Below, piece by piece: positions 15,872-26,522 of a stretch of 64,000 nt of DNA. The position numbers and the translations under genes were made by a program. The notes beneath the pieces were generated by a model. That model worked only from the letters and a program-made list of their open reading frames with translations, was not told where the DNA came from and ran no database searches. The stretch's first letter is position 1; every line of letters begins with the position of its first letter. This DNA comes from Erythrobacter sp. Alg231-14 (GTDB lineage Bacteria; Pseudomonadota; Alphaproteobacteria; Sphingomonadales; Sphingomonadaceae), in contig NZ_LT702999.1 of the NCBI RefSeq assembly GCF_900149685.1, forward strand, positions 62,001-126,000, given 5' to 3'.

Positions 15872-16651
15872 ATGACCAACATTTCAAATCAAGATTTCAA
15901 CCGCACATTCGAAGGGCGCATCGCGCTTGTCACTGGAGCCGCCTCCGGTATCGGCGCGGCTTGCGCACGGGCGTTGTCAAAACGCGGGGCGGCGAAGCTG
16001 TTCCTCGTCGATGTCGATGAAGAAGGCCTCTCCGCCTTGAACCTTGAATGCGACGTGGAGACCATCATCGGCAGCGTTGGCGACGAGGCACTTTGGGATG
16101 TCTTGGAACCGCGCCTAACCGGATTGGACCATGCAATCGTCAATGCCGGTATCGGCTCTGGCGGACCGATATCGGATCTCACCATGTCCGAATGGCGGCG
16201 CATCATGGACGTCAATCTGGACGGTGCCTTTCTTACATTGCGCAGCGCGATGCGCGCGATGAAGGCTTCCGATGGAGGCAGCGCGGTTATCACTGCATCC
16301 ACAACAGGCGTGAAACCTGTGCCCGGTGTCGGCCCCTATGGCATATCGAAAGCGGCCGTCGCTCATATGGCCCGCATCGCCGCGATGGAAGGGGCCAAAG
16401 ACAACATTCGGGTCAACGCCATTGCGCCGGGCGGCGTGGACACCGCCATTTGGGAAAGCGGAGACGATTTTCGCCGCGCCGTTGAACGGTTTGGCCGCGA
16501 CGCCACGATCCAGAAAATGGCGCAAACAACACCGTCGGGACGCTTTGCTTCATCGGAGGAAATCGCCGATTCAATGCTGTTCATGCTGTCCGATGCAGGA
16601 TCGAACATCACGGGCCACGTCTTAGTGTCCGACGGCGGTTTTACCCTCTAA
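15872..16651 (+). CDS. SDR family oxidoreductase
   Basis: A 259-residue classical short-chain dehydrogenase. Cofactor motif VTGAASGIGAACARAL (about 19-34), LFLVDVDEEG with the acidic residue that usually favours NAD(H), IVNAGIG (NAG motif), catalytic serine in ITASTTGVKP, and YGISK for the YxxxK pair (about 156). It ends with GHVLVSDGGFTL, the standard C-terminus. Substrate not assignable. It converges on the PhoD gene with only 13 bp between stops. Confidence 0.88.
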   Translation: MTNISNQDFNRTFEGRIALVTGAASGIGAACARALSKRGAAKLFLVDVDEEGLSALNLECDVETIIGSVGDEALWDVLEPRLTGLDHAIVNAGIGSGGPISDLTMSEWRRIMDVNLDGAFLTLRSAMRAMKASDGGSAVITASTTGVKPVPGVGPYGISKAAVAHMARIAAMEGAKDNIRVNAIAPGGVDTAIWESGDDFRRAVERFGRDATIQKMAQTTPSGRFASSEEIADSMLFMLSDAGSNITGHVLVSDGGFTL

Positions 16652-16664
16652 CGCCGCCCTCACA

Positions 16665-17855
16665 TCACCATTGAACGGTGCGCGTCACCCGCTCTTCGCC
16701 TTCGCTGCCGCGCATCGACATGGTGAAGCTGCGCGATGCCCAATCAATATCGACCAAACCGAAATTCTCTTCTGAGATGAAGTCGGTGACACGTTTGTCA
16801 TCGGGTTCGCGCGCGGTGTTTTGTTCGGTTGAGGCAAAGGAGTAGTTGAGCGAGGAACTGGTCAGCTCCCACATTTGCTCACCACCGCTGGCCTCGGGTG
16901 TATCGGTGTAAATGCCACCCGCATGGCGATCGCCCGACAACATCACCATCCCGCTTTCCTCGCGCCCTGCCAGCATGGCATACAGCTTTGCACGTTCAAG
17001 CGGCAGGCTTTCCCACGCTTCGTAATTGTGCGCATCGGTCAACACTTGGATCGACGACACAATGATGCGCAGGTCGGCCGGTTTGGCCAATTCTTGCTCC
17101 AACCATTCCCACTGCGCATCACCAAGTATGGTTTTAGTCGCATCGTCACTCGGCACGTATGGCCCAAGCGGCGGACGCTGCGGCGAATATGGGATGCTGT
17201 CAAAGTCAGACCGGAAATAGCGCGTGTCGAGCATCACGATTTGGGTGCGTTGACCATCCGCGCCGAACATGCGGCTTTCATAGATGCCAGGGCGCGATCG
17301 GACTTCGTCGGTCGAATTCCAGAATGTCTCAAAAATCATCTCAGACCAACTGCGAAAGGCAAAGTTCGCACCGCCATCATTGAAGCCGAAATCGTGATCG
17401 TCCCACGTCACCATCATCGGGATGTTGGCGCGAAAGTCGACGAGCTCAGGGGTCTCGGCTTGCTTTTGATAGGCCGCGCGCAGAGTGGTTAGCGCGGCAT
17501 CACCCTTCCAGAATTGATCCCCGTAATTGTTGTCCCCAATGAACAGGAACATCTGCGGGTTCTGCGCCGCGATCTGCGCCCACATGTGTTGCGAACGCGA
17601 TTGGTGATTGCAGCTGCCAAAGGCGATCCGCGTCAAAGTCGTGTCACCAGAAAGCGATGGATTCGAACCAGCGACCGGCAATTCGATGCTTTGTTCCAAT
17701 TGAGCATAGAATGGCGCGAGCAGTTCATCCGCGGTCAACGAGACCTCAACCGGAGCATCCGTCGCAGCGGATTCGGCATGACCATCCGCCAACAACGGCG
17801 CGGCGGAAAGGCCAGCGGTGGCCGCGGCGATTGCGAGGAATGAGATTGGACGCAT
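16665..17855 (-). CDS. Alkaline phosphatase D (PhoD-like) family protein
   Basis: A 396-residue exported metallophosphatase with signal peptide (MRPISFLAIAAATAGLSAAP). The PhoD-like core shows ITRIAFGSCNHQSRSQHMW, FLFIGDNNYGD, VTWDDHDFGFNDG (metal ligands D, DDHD), QIVMLDTRYFR and MLSGDRHAGGIY. Expected to hydrolyse phosphodi- or monoesters in the periplasm using iron/calcium. Start at 17855 has AGGAGA 7 nt upstream (aggagacacccaATG); the longer reading to 17894 adds only charged residues. It lacks the obvious RR Tat motif that many PhoD proteins carry. Confidence 0.88.
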   Translation of the reverse strand: MRPISFLAIAAATAGLSAAPLLADGHAESAATDAPVEVSLTADELLAPFYAQLEQSIELPVAGSNPSLSGDTTLTRIAFGSCNHQSRSQHMWAQIAAQNPQMFLFIGDNNYGDQFWKGDAALTTLRAAYQKQAETPELVDFRANIPMMVTWDDHDFGFNDGGANFAFRSWSEMIFETFWNSTDEVRSRPGIYESRMFGADGQRTQIVMLDTRYFRSDFDSIPYSPQRPPLGPYVPSDDATKTILGDAQWEWLEQELAKPADLRIIVSSIQVLTDAHNYEAWESLPLERAKLYAMLAGREESGMVMLSGDRHAGGIYTDTPEASGGEQMWELTSSSLNYSFASTEQNTAREPDDKRVTDFISEENFGLVDIDWASRSFTMSMRGSEGEERVTRTVQW

Positions 17856-17936
17856 TGGGTGTCTCCTGATGATCTGTTCGCGCTTCGCATGCACAGCGCG
17901 TGTGACTCTATGATGGCTGTCTTAAACGCGCAGGGG

Positions 17937-19073
17937 CTAATCCGGCAATTGGCTGAAATCCGTGAGCGCCGCATCGCGCAGGCCGCGCCATACATTGCGC
18001 GCTTGGATAGTGTCGGCCACGTCATGCGCTCTGATCAGGTGGACGCCGGCCTCCATTCCCCGAACGGCCAAGGCAACCGACCCGCCCAACCGTTGATGCG
18101 CAGGCTCTTCGTTGGACAGTGCGCCGATCATGCGTTTGCGACTAACCCCCAACAATAGCGGCGACCCAAGCGCGTGGAACAACGGCAAAGCGTTGATCAA
18201 CGCCAAATTGTCGGCCAGCGATTTGCCAAAGCCGATGCCGGGGTCGAGCATGATGCGTTCTTCGGCAATCCCGCCCGCAATGGCGCGCGCGCGTTGCTCC
18301 TTCAACATGTCGAAAACGTCGGTGACGACATTGGCGTAGCCTTCGCCTTCGTGCAGGTCTTCGCCTGTTCCCGGCGCATGCATCAACACGACCGGGCATC
18401 CGCTGTTTGCGACCAATTGCGTCATCCGGGGATCGTACCGCAACGCCGACACATCGTTGGCGAGATGCGCACCGTTTGCGATAGCGGCTTCCAAAACGCC
18501 GGCCCGGCGGGTGTCCACGCTGATCGCGGCGCCCATGCCTGCACAGTATTCAACCGCGGGCATGACCCGATCAATCTCATCGCCTTCCCAAGTGGCCGCA
18601 CCACCGGGACGCGTGCTTTCGCCACCAATGTCGATAATCGCCGCGCCCGCTTCCAACATGGCGGCGGCATGGGCCCGGCCAATATCGGGTTTTTCCAGAA
18701 ACTCACCGCCGTCGCTAAAGCTGTCGGGGGTAACGTTTAGAACGCCCATAACTTGCGGTTGATCGAGCCGGATTGTCCGCTCCCCCAATTGCAACGGCGC
18801 ATGCACCAATTGCAGGTTCGTCCATTGCCGCTCCGCCTCCGACGCCAAAGCAGCACCCCAGCGCCCCTCTGGCTCGCCCAGCGCCTCTGTCACTTCACCT
18901 AGGCCAAAAACGCGTCGATGCGCGACCTTGCCATCTTCGCGCACCACCAATGCAAAGCGGCTGGCATAGACCATGCTGCCTGCCAGACGGATCGCGCCCG
19001 GCCCATCGCCATGCGATTCCGATTGCGGACCGGAGGACAATCCGATGGGTTGGACATAGACCGAAGCGGTCAT
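17937..19073 (-). CDS. folP: Dihydropteroate synthase
   Basis: A 378-residue enzyme that condenses p-aminobenzoate with dihydropterin pyrophosphate in folate synthesis. The catalytic core begins about residue 108 with VMGVLNVTPDSFSDGGEF and includes GAAIIDIGGESTRPGG, ISVDTRRAGVLEAAI, CPVVLMHAPGT and LLLGVSRKRMIG. It is about 100 residues longer than the E. coli enzyme because of an N-terminal extension (VYVQPIGLSSGP onward) of unknown role, which is common in Sphingomonadales. Divergent from nothing close; the next gene upstream starts 295 bp away on the other strand. Confidence 0.95.
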   Translation of the reverse strand: MTASVYVQPIGLSSGPQSESHGDGPGAIRLAGSMVYASRFALVVREDGKVAHRRVFGLGEVTEALGEPEGRWGAALASEAERQWTNLQLVHAPLQLGERTIRLDQPQVMGVLNVTPDSFSDGGEFLEKPDIGRAHAAAMLEAGAAIIDIGGESTRPGGAATWEGDEIDRVMPAVEYCAGMGAAISVDTRRAGVLEAAIANGAHLANDVSALRYDPRMTQLVANSGCPVVLMHAPGTGEDLHEGEGYANVVTDVFDMLKEQRARAIAGGIAEERIMLDPGIGFGKSLADNLALINALPLFHALGSPLLLGVSRKRMIGALSNEEPAHQRLGGSVALAVRGMEAGVHLIRAHDVADTIQARNVWRGLRDAALTDFSQLPD

Positions 19074-19367
19074 CGTGCGCCTCCAAAGCCTATGGGATAT
19101 TGAGGCACCTTGGGAGACATGGACCGCATGTTACACGGTCCAAGGGCCAAACTTTCTGGCTGTTTTCTGCGGGTTTGCGTCATCCAAAACGTTCTAGCGT
19201 GACGATGCGGTGTAGGACAGTGTGCCTGCGAAAAATGTTCACAAGGATAGGTATGGTGACGGCGTTGGGGCCATCCGATGCGATTAGTTCGTTTGGACAA
19301 TGCAGCTTTGATGCGTGACCTCTTTTGCCCAATTGTGGACGCGCGTCCCCACCGCTAGACTGCATCA
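19074..19367. other. Intergenic region upstream of folP and of an orphan lipoprotein
   Basis: No gene is seen. It includes a 6-bp perfect inverted repeat (GGACCG, nine bases, CGGTCC) at about 19127-19147 close to folP. It presumably contains the two divergent promoters. Confidence 0.4.
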
Positions 19368-20105
19368 ATGTTGCCGCCTAAACTTTCGTTGTTCGCCATT
19401 GTTTTGCTGACCTCTGGATGCATCCAGCCCTCCCAATTTGATGACGAGTATGAAGCCCAGTTTGAAGGGAATACTCAACGGTCAACGGAGTTGTTTGCGT
19501 CGGGATACTTTCCAAAATCATACGGAGAACCGAGTACCGAAAGTTGCGGCGATAGTTCTCCCCCTCGTCCGCTGATCGGAGAATATGAGGGCGAATGGTA
19601 TCCTAGAGAATGGATGGCCGCACGCGAACCTTCTTTCTTCCTTCTCTCGGAAAACGACGCGTCACCAGACTTCGCACTCCGTTTTACCTACTTACCTAGT
19701 TTCAATGCCTCCGTTTTCATTCGCGTGCATAAGTCAGCCGACAAGTACATTCTTATTGCCAAACGCATGAGCAGATATGGCGGTGACGAACCTGACTCAA
19801 TTGCGAGCTCAAAAAGGATTGAACTGTCGTCAAAACAATCCTCGGAGTTAAAGCGACTGTTGGATGAGGAAGGCCTGTTTGAAGAGCCGGCAGATTATTG
19901 TGGATTCGGCTTTGATGGTAGCAGATGGATATTCGAGCGAGTTGGCCCACAAGGCTACAGCATGGTGAAACGCTGGTCGCCAACAAATGGCGCGGGATTC
20001 AATCTCGGAGAATACATGTACACGATGACGGGTTGGAGTTTGCATTCCTCCTGCTTGCGACCGCTTCCTTATCCATTTGAGGACATAGAATTCGCATGCC
20101 GATAA
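19368..20105 (+). CDS. Orphan lipoprotein, unknown function
   Basis: A 245-residue lipoprotein: LSLFAIVLLTSGC gives a clean lipobox with cysteine 18. The mature part is rich in aromatic and charged residues and has cysteines at SCGDSS, DYCGFGF, SSCLRP and FACR, which could form disulfides. I recognise no family. Codon use looks AT-richer than the flanks (more TTT, GAA, AGA codons), hinting at recent acquisition. It stands alone between folP and an SDR gene. Confidence 0.7.
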   Translation: MLPPKLSLFAIVLLTSGCIQPSQFDDEYEAQFEGNTQRSTELFASGYFPKSYGEPSTESCGDSSPPRPLIGEYEGEWYPREWMAAREPSFFLLSENDASPDFALRFTYLPSFNASVFIRVHKSADKYILIAKRMSRYGGDEPDSIASSKRIELSSKQSSELKRLLDEEGLFEEPADYCGFGFDGSRWIFERVGPQGYSMVKRWSPTNGAGFNLGEYMYTMTGWSLHSSCLRPLPYPFEDIEFACR

Positions 20106-20196
20106 ACCTACGATCCTAGCTTATCGATCAGTACCCCGATCGCGCGCCTCGCCTATGATTGCGGGAAATTGGTCAATGCATAGGCAGGAGTGGGAC

Positions 20197-20970
20197 ATGG
20201 GTATTTTGGACAAGTTTCGGCTCGACGGGGAAGTCGCCGTTGTAACGGGCGCAGGCAAGGGCATTGGCCGGGCGATTGCCATCGGATTGGCCGAGGCGGG
20301 CGCCGATGTGGCGGTTGCATCCCGTACGCAAAGCGACCTTGATGCGGTCGCGCAAGAAATCCGCGCCTTGGGCCGCAGAGCCCTGCCCATCGCCACCGAC
20401 GCGACCAATTTCGACGCGTTGCAGAACCTTGCGGATCAAACAGTCAAAGAACTCGGCAAAGTCAGCATTTGGGTCAACAACGCCGGGGGTATCCCCGATG
20501 GCCAACCGCGCTATCTAACCCGCACATCCGAAGAGCATTTCGATGCGCAAATCTCGCTCAATTTAAAAGCGGTCTGGATGGGATCGAACATCGCTGTGCA
20601 AAGCATGGCGCAAGAAGGCGGCGCGATCATCAACATCTCTTCGCGATCCGCCTTTGGCCCTCAGGTCAAAAACGGCCCCTATGGCGCGTCGAAAGCGGCC
20701 GTGAACAGTTTGACCAGCACTCTATCGGTCGAAGCCGCACCCAATGTGCGCGTGAACGCCGTGGCGCCCGGCCCCATCCCCACCGAGAATTTCGACGATT
20801 GCATGGGGACCGACACGGATGAAAAACGCACGCAATTGCTCAAACATATCGGCATCCCCATGGGCCGGTACGGCGACCCGGAGGATATTGCGGCGGCCGT
20901 TGTCTATATGGCCTCACCCGCGTCAAGTTGGGTAACTGGACAATGCCTGTATGTGACCGGGGGCCGGTGA
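20197..20970 (+). CDS. SDR family oxidoreductase
   Basis: A 257-residue short-chain dehydrogenase of the 7-alpha-hydroxysteroid dehydrogenase-like group. Motifs: VVTGAGKGIGRAIAIGLAEA (about 12-31), VNNAGGIPDG, INISSRSAFGP (catalytic serine) and YGASKAAV (YxxxK). The basic residues after strand two (VASRTQSD) favour NADP(H). It ends VTGQCLYVTGGR. The start at 20197 is supported by AGGAG 9 nt upstream; the ORF is open to 20155 but without support. The physiological substrate is unknown. Confidence 0.88.
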   Translation: MGILDKFRLDGEVAVVTGAGKGIGRAIAIGLAEAGADVAVASRTQSDLDAVAQEIRALGRRALPIATDATNFDALQNLADQTVKELGKVSIWVNNAGGIPDGQPRYLTRTSEEHFDAQISLNLKAVWMGSNIAVQSMAQEGGAIINISSRSAFGPQVKNGPYGASKAAVNSLTSTLSVEAAPNVRVNAVAPGPIPTENFDDCMGTDTDEKRTQLLKHIGIPMGRYGDPEDIAAAVVYMASPASSWVTGQCLYVTGGR

Positions 20971-21006
20971 AGCAGAAACGGCGCAGGCCGCAATCGACCT
21001 TTGCGA

Positions 21007-22358
<1,352 letters not shown>

Positions 22359-22360
<2 letters not shown>

Positions 22361-23282
22361 AGGCGAACACCAACACCACATTGGCGGCAAAGCCAGCGAC
22401 CAACAAAGCACCCAAAGCCCGTCCGATGCCGTTCGCGAACCACATAAGAGCGAGCAATCCGGCCGCGCTGGCGGTTAACAACGCCATCTGAAGGCCTGCC
22501 AATTCCAACGGCAAGGCAAACGGTGCGATGGTCATGGTTGCGCCGCCAATCAACAGGATGTTGTAAATGTTGGATCCAACCACATTGCCCAACGCCAGCG
22601 CCGATTTCCCGCGCAGCGCCGCCGCGATGGAGGCCGCGAGTTCGGGCAAGGACGTGCCCACAGCTACAACCGTCAAGCCAATGACCGTTTCGGGCACTTC
22701 GAATATGGTCGCCAATGTGATCGCGCCCGACACCAACGCATCACCGCCCGCGACCAGAATGGCCAAGCCAACAACAAACAAAGCGCTGGCGATCCAACCG
22801 TTGGATGGGGCCTCTTCCATGTCGTCGTCTTCGCCCGTGGCGCCCGGATTGCGGTACCGCCACACAATGTAGATCAAGATGCCAGCCAACAGAGCAACCC
22901 CAATCCAAACGGATCCAACTTGCGCCAGAACCAGCCCCCAAAGCAGCACAGTCGCGGCCAAAGCCACCACCGCATCGCGGCGACCGCTGCCCGAAAGGAT
23001 GATCGGCGCGACCAGAGCCGAGACACCCAAAATCAACAAAGTGTTGGCCAAGTTGGATCCAACAATATTGCCCCACGCGATTTCAGGAGAGCCGGCCAAG
23101 CTGGCCTGAACGCTTGCCACCATTTCGGGCATCGACGTGGCAAAGCCAACGATCACAAGACCGGTAAATAGGGTCGAGACGCCCAATTTTTGGGCAATAC
23201 CCACCGCCCCGCGCACCAACAATTCGCCACCCACGGCAAGGCCGATAAGGCCGCCCAAACTCAACAGAATCGCTTCAATCAT
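22359..23282 (-). CDS. Calcium/sodium antiporter (CaCA family)
   Basis: A 307-residue inner-membrane exchanger of the YrbG type with about ten hydrophobic segments in two inverted repeats. The alpha-1 repeat is GFATSMPEMVASVQASLAGS ... WGNIVGSNLANTLL (about 46-85) and the alpha-2 repeat is VGTSLPELAASIAAALRGKS ... LGNVVGSNIYNILL (about 210-250); the acidic residues of PEM/PEL that bind cations are present. An acidic cytoplasmic loop (GEDDDMEEA) separates the halves. It extrudes Ca2+ in exchange for Na+ or H+. Its transcript runs toward ccrM. Confidence 0.92.
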
Positions 23283-23371
23283 GCGCCGCGTCTACGCGAC
23301 CGTGCCGTCGGGCAAAAGGCCGGGTCGCGCCGAAACCGCAATAAAACGGATTTCCAATCAATTCGGCCGCG

Positions 23372-24016
23372 CTAAATCAAGGTTGCCTGAGCAACGGGGG
23401 CAAAACTTTGCCGGTGCAGCGGTGTTGGGCCGTGAACGCGCAACGCCTCCATATGCTGTTTGGTGCCGTAACCCTTGTTCCGTTCCCAGCCATAATGCGG
23501 GTGCGCGGCGGCGGCTTCGATCATTATGCGATCGCGCCATTCCTTGGCGATGATAGACGCCGCGCTGATCGCGGGTTCAATGCCATCCCCGCCAACAATT
23601 GCGCGGGCGGGCCACTGCCATTCTTCGCATCGGCGTTCGGGTGTTTGATTGCCATCGATCAACACCATCGTCAGCGCATGAGGCATCTGCGCGGCCAAAT
23701 CGCGCACGCATCGGGTCATGGCGACCATCGTCGCCTGAAATATATTGATGCGGTCAATCTCATCCGGATCGACTACCGCAACGGCCCACCCGCATGTCGC
23801 GCGGATTTGTTCATCGAGCACCGCACGCCGTTTGGCCGAAAGTTTCTTGGAATCGTTCAAACCTGCCGGTATCTCTTGGCCCAGCACAACCGCAGCGGCG
23901 ACCACCGGACCCGCCAACGGCCCGCGGCCCGCTTCGTCAACGCCAATCACGGTGTTGGCGGGATCAAAGCGCCCCTGTTGGGCACTATTCTCAATGTCAG
24001 GAGTTACCTGAGTCAT
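23372..24016 (-). CDS. rnhB: Ribonuclease HII
   Basis: A 214-residue enzyme that cleaves RNA in RNA-DNA hybrids and removes misincorporated ribonucleotides. The catalytic start GVDEAGRGPLAGPVVAAAVV (D and E, about 26-45), LIDGNQTPE (D) and SIIAKEWRDRIM (D) are all present. ATG 24016 is preceded by GGGGAAGA about 6 nt upstream, which lies inside the first codons of the divergent gene; ATG 24022 is an alternative. The start codon overlaps that of the divergent dehydrogenase by two bases. Confidence 0.95.
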   Translation of the reverse strand: MTQVTPDIENSAQQGRFDPANTVIGVDEAGRGPLAGPVVAAAVVLGQEIPAGLNDSKKLSAKRRAVLDEQIRATCGWAVAVVDPDEIDRINIFQATMVAMTRCVRDLAAQMPHALTMVLIDGNQTPERRCEEWQWPARAIVGGDGIEPAISAASIIAKEWRDRIMIEAAAAHPHYGWERNKGYGTKQHMEALRVHGPTPLHRQSFAPVAQATLI

Positions 24017-25238
24017 GCACATTCTTCCCCAAACGCCATCCGCATTGGCTCTTGCCGCTCGCGCCGTGTCGCAACGCGTATCTGCGTTGCCAATCGCTTT
24101 GTCTCTCCCCGCTATCGCCCTCGCAAGTTGCGCGACCGCAGAAACGGGGGAAACCGCTTCGGCCGGCGCCGATCAGTCATTGCTGATTGTTGATGAGATG
24201 GGCGAATTTGACCGTCCATGGGCGATCGAATTCATTCCGGGGACCAACACGTTGGCCATCACGGAAAAGAGCGGCACGCTCAAATTGATGCAAACCAACA
24301 CAGGTGAAATCATCACGGTTGATGGCGTTCCAGAGGTCGCCTTTGGCGGACAGGGCGGCTTGGGCGATGTCGCGTTTCTGCCATCAGAGGCGGATCGCGA
24401 TGACGGGCGGACGATCTATTTAAGCTGGGCGGAGATGGGGACGTCGGCGGACGATTCCGGCGCGCGCGGCGCGGTTGTGGGTCGCGGCACATTGGTGTGC
24501 ATCGAAGCGGATGACGAATGCGCCATCAACGATTTAGAGGTGATCTGGCGTCAAGCGCCCAAGGTTTCCGGGCGCGGCCATTATTCCCACCGCATCGCGT
24601 TTTCACCCGATGAACAATATATGTTCGTCGCCAGCGGTGATCGGCAAAAGCAAACGCCCGCCCAAGATTTGACCAACACGCTGGGTTCGATTGTTCGTTT
24701 GAACCTTGATGGGACTGTGGCCGATGGCAATCCATTTGCCGATCGCGACGGCGTAACCCCGCAAATATGGTCCTATGGTCACCGCAACATTTTGGGCATG
24801 GATTGGGACGCTCAGGGGCGCTTGTGGGATGTGGAACACGGCCCTGCCGGCGGTGACGAACTCAATTTGGTGCAAAAAGAGGCCAATTACGGTTGGCCCA
24901 CGCGGTCGTACGGCGAAAATTACAACGGCGATCCAATCCCCGATCACACCGATGATGATGGCTTCACCAAACCCGCCATCACATGGACCCCGGTCATCGC
25001 GCCGGGCGATATGATTTTCTACACCGGAGAGATGTTCGGCGATTGGCAAGGCGATGCGTTGATCGCGGGACTATCCAGCCGCGCTTTGGTTCGGGTGGAA
25101 ATTGATGGCGATGCTGCCCGCGAAGTGGCCCGATATGAGGTCGGCGGACGCCTGCGTTCGGTCGAACAGGGGCCGGATGGCGCAATCTGGGTTGCCGAAG
25201 ACGGTGAAGACGGCCGGGTCCTGCGGATCACGATGTAG
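24015..25238 (+). CDS. PQQ-dependent sugar dehydrogenase-like lipoprotein
   Basis: A 407-residue periplasmic six-bladed beta-propeller of the soluble glucose/sorbosone dehydrogenase family. DRPWAIEFIPGTNTLAITEK, GGLGDVAFLPS, SHRIAFSPDEQYMFVASGD, SYGHRNILGMDWDAQGRLWD, EHGPAGGDELNLV and NYGWP are family signatures. The N-terminus shows LPAIALASC, a lipobox. ATG 24015 has AGGAG 11 nt upstream; an in-frame GTG at 24066 would give a more standard 22-residue signal peptide, so the start is not settled. Members oxidise aldoses with PQQ; no PQQ genes are in the window. Confidence 0.88.
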   Translation: MHILPQTPSALALAARAVSQRVSALPIALSLPAIALASCATAETGETASAGADQSLLIVDEMGEFDRPWAIEFIPGTNTLAITEKSGTLKLMQTNTGEIITVDGVPEVAFGGQGGLGDVAFLPSEADRDDGRTIYLSWAEMGTSADDSGARGAVVGRGTLVCIEADDECAINDLEVIWRQAPKVSGRGHYSHRIAFSPDEQYMFVASGDRQKQTPAQDLTNTLGSIVRLNLDGTVADGNPFADRDGVTPQIWSYGHRNILGMDWDAQGRLWDVEHGPAGGDELNLVQKEANYGWPTRSYGENYNGDPIPDHTDDDGFTKPAITWTPVIAPGDMIFYTGEMFGDWQGDALIAGLSSRALVRVEIDGDAAREVARYEVGGRLRSVEQGPDGAIWVAEDGEDGRVLRITM

Positions 25239-25287
25239 TGGAGTTTTGGTTGGCGTAACGCGCAAAAGCGCTTAACCGCCCCAATCC

Positions 25288-25839
25288 ATGACTGCCGACA
25301 CATCTTCCGAAGCCGAAACCGCCACCATCATTCCGCTTTCTGCGGTTGAACCCTCTATGGTTGAGGCGTTGCTTGATCGTGCGTTCGGACCGGATCGCCA
25401 TGCGCGCACCGCCTATCGCATGCGCATGGGAATGGAATGCCTCGATGCGTTGAGTTTCGCCGTGCTCGACGCAGAAGAGATGCTGGTCGGCACAATTCAA
25501 TGTTATCCTATCGCTCTAACCGACCGCGAAGGGCGCCCTGTACCTTTGGTTATGGTCGGCCCGGTCGCGGTGGTTCCCGAACGTCAAAACGAAGGGTTTG
25601 GCCAAGGGTTGATGATGGCGATGCTGGACGCAGAAGCGCGTCTGGCGAGCGATGGGTCACCGTCTTTTGCGCAGGTTTTGATTGGCGATGCCGATTATTA
25701 CGGGCGTTGGGGCTTTACCGCGGCGGCAACCGGCGGATGGCATTGCCCCGGCCCCTTTGAACCGGAACGTTTGTTGGCCCGCGGCGCCGCTTTATCGGCC
25801 ATGCCATCGGAAGGCATGTTGGGTCCTTGGCAAGGATAA
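25288..25839 (+). CDS. GNAT family N-acetyltransferase
   Basis: A 183-residue acetyltransferase of the YhbS type. The acetyl-CoA-binding motif is in MVGPVAVVPERQNEGFGQGL (R/Q-xx-GxG). GDADYYGRWGFTAAA is the usual C-terminal motif. Acceptor substrate unknown. It is 50 bp after the sugar dehydrogenase and may be read through from it. Confidence 0.85.
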   Translation: MTADTSSEAETATIIPLSAVEPSMVEALLDRAFGPDRHARTAYRMRMGMECLDALSFAVLDAEEMLVGTIQCYPIALTDREGRPVPLVMVGPVAVVPERQNEGFGQGLMMAMLDAEARLASDGSPSFAQVLIGDADYYGRWGFTAAATGGWHCPGPFEPERLLARGAALSAMPSEGMLGPWQG

Positions 25840-25948
25840 AGCGTCGCAGATGTTGGCTTCGCGATTGCGCCGTACCCGCGCATCCCATCGATCGCATTGA
25901 GTTTCTTCTTTGACGAAACCGTCGGGTCTGGCATCGCGTATCTGATCT

Positions 25949-26509
25949 ATGCCGTACGAACCGCCACCCTACCTTGCCGAACTCACCTTGGCGCAAATTG
26001 CCGAACAAGTGGCGCAACGCAAATTGCCGCCGGTCGAAGGTTGGGCCCCGACGCAGATCGGGGAAAGCCACATGCGCATCGATAAAGATGGCGCATGGTA
26101 TCACGAAGGTGGGTTGATCCGTCGTCCCGCAATGGTGCGCGCGTTTTCCGGGCTTTTGACCCGCGACGAAGCGGGTCAACATTGGTTGGTCACACCGTTT
26201 GAGAAATTGTCGATTGAGGTGGATGACGCCGCGTTTATCGCGGTGGATTGCGTCCACACCGAAGGCGAAATCGCCTTTCGCCTGAACACCGATGAATTGG
26301 TGGTGGCCGGGCCCGACAACGCTCTAAGAGTGGCGGGTGATCCCGACACTCCGGCGATCTATTTGCATGTGCGCGGTCGATGCGAGGCGCGGCTTAACCG
26401 ATCCACCTATGCCCAATTGGTCGACCTTGCTCTTGAAATGAGCGGCGATGATTTGGACAGCGGCCTGATCGTGACCAGCCAAGGCGCGATCTTCTCGCTG
26501 TCGTCGTGA
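25949..26509 (+). CDS. DUF1285 domain-containing protein
   Basis: A 186-residue soluble protein. The sequence PTQIGESHMRIDKDGAWYHE (about 32-51) and GGLIRRPAMVRAFSGLLTRDE mark the DUF1285 family, which is conserved in Proteobacteria and often lies next to a CoA-type NUDIX hydrolase and the CCA-adding enzyme, exactly as in this window. Function is unknown. The NUDIX gene begins 14 bp after its stop. Confidence 0.85.
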   Translation: MPYEPPPYLAELTLAQIAEQVAQRKLPPVEGWAPTQIGESHMRIDKDGAWYHEGGLIRRPAMVRAFSGLLTRDEAGQHWLVTPFEKLSIEVDDAAFIAVDCVHTEGEIAFRLNTDELVVAGPDNALRVAGDPDTPAIYLHVRGRCEARLNRSTYAQLVDLALEMSGDDLDSGLIVTSQGAIFSLSS

Positions 26510-26522
26510 TGGTTGTGCCGCG

